Source of the DNA: Cyanobacteria bacterium T3Sed10_344R1
GTDB lineage: Bacteria > Cyanobacteriota > Cyanobacteriia > Phormidesmidales > Phormidesmidaceae
Assembly: GCA_003566335.1 (NCBI GenBank)
Contig: PXDR01000292.1
Location: 1-5,832 of the forward strand
Direction: 5' to 3'
Length of the DNA stretch: 5,832 bases
In this document: piece by piece, positions 5,365 through 5,832 of the stretch
How the letters are laid out: every line of letters starts with the position of its first letter
How positions within the stretch are numbered: the first letter of the stretch is position 1
Notes under the pieces: generated by a model
Told to the model about the DNA's origin: nothing
The model's input: only the letters and a program-made list of their open reading frames with translations
Database searches by the model: none
Program-made: the position numbers and the translations under genes

Positions 5365-5832
5365 ATGGTGTCTTCAAAATCAGAAAATTCTTCTCAAGAT
5401 CCTGATCAGACAGCAGTGATGCGATCGCAGCGCCCAGGACGGCGAATCCCCTTACGCAGCTTGCTGACCGTCCCGTTTTTGCTGCAAATCACGGCGGCGG
5501 TGGGGCTGACGGGCTGGCTGTCTTTGCGCAACGGCGAGCAGGCGGTTAACGATGTCGCCAGACAACTGCGCAACGAAAGGGTGGTGAGAATTCAAGAGTA
5601 TTTAGACACTTATCTAGCCACGCCTGACACAATTAACCGGGTCAACGCCGATGGGTTTGAGCTGGGGTTGTTAACCCTAGAGGAACGGCTGGCCCTAGAG
5701 CAATTTTTCTGGCAACAGCTCCAGGCGTTTGAGTCAGTGGGCTTTATTCAAATTGGGACGACTGAGGGTGGGCTGATTGGCGCAGGCCGGACGCCGGATG
5801 GCGAGTCGTTCATCATGACAACCGACAGCCTT
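5365..5832 (+). CDS. Membrane-anchored sensor/receptor protein, N-terminal part (3' end outside window)
   Basis: The first 156 codons are open to the window edge. Residues 1-31 are polar and basic (cytoplasmic), 32-54 form one membrane helix (L-L-T-V-P-F-L-L-Q-I start), and from about 55 an extracytoplasmic region begins with S-L-R-N-G-E-Q-A-V-N-D-V-A. This is followed by a helix rich in Arg and Glu and by segments F-W-Q-Q-L-Q and G-F-I-Q-I-G that look like the start of a Cache-type sensing domain. From memory, cyanobacterial proteins that begin this way continue through a second membrane helix and HAMP into a histidine kinase, an adenylate/guanylate cyclase or a diguanylate cyclase. Which output is present here cannot be known. 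A HIP1 octamer (5421) lies in the coding sequence. It lies 433 bp after the ZIP-cNBD gene on the same strand and is unlikely to be tightly co-transcribed with it. Confidence 0.75.
   Translation, partial: MVSSKSENSSQDPDQTAVMRSQRPGRRIPLRSLLTVPFLLQITAAVGLTGWLSLRNGEQAVNDVARQLRNERVVRIQEYLDTYLATPDTINRVNADGFELGLLTLEERLALEQFFWQQLQAFESVGFIQIGTTEGGLIGAGRTPDGESFIMTTDSL

Overview
The window comes from a cyanobacterium. The octamer GCGATCGC (the HIP1 palindrome that is over-represented in many cyanobacteria) occurs eight times in 5.8 kb, at 1300, 1605, 2244, 2313, 2391, 2460, 3042 and 5421. The proteins also read like cyanobacterial families. GC content is moderately high, and nothing in the four long genes suggests recent transfer. 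I cannot name a genus from sequence alone.

Layout. On the minus strand, the left edge holds the first 47 codons of an AbrB/MazE-type DNA-binding protein (1-141). Upstream of it lies a membrane-bound M48 (HtpX-like) zinc protease (255-1988, minus), with a 10-bp perfect hairpin in the gap between them. A short divergent intergenic region (1989-2186) separates the protease from proA (2187-3515, plus), which encodes gamma-glutamyl phosphate reductase of proline synthesis. Next, after 129 bp, comes a 428-residue protein (3645-4931, plus) that is the most interesting item here. It is a ZIP-family metal-transporter membrane domain whose cytoplasmic loop between the third and fourth membrane helices holds a complete cyclic-nucleotide-binding domain. 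A 433-bp gap (4932-5364) has only weak signals: two convergent open frames without proper starts that meet at an inverted repeat. The right edge holds the first 156 codons of a membrane-anchored sensor protein (5365 onward) whose output domain is outside the window.

How the parts may relate. Proline synthesis, membrane protein quality control and metal transport are not one pathway, and the spacings do not suggest one operon. The one plausible functional link is inferred: a cyclic-nucleotide-gated ZIP transporter next to a sensor receptor of a type that in cyanobacteria can end in a histidine kinase or a nucleotide cyclase. If the truncated receptor proved to be an adenylate cyclase, the pair would form a signal-to-metal-transport module. 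The sequence shown cannot decide this.
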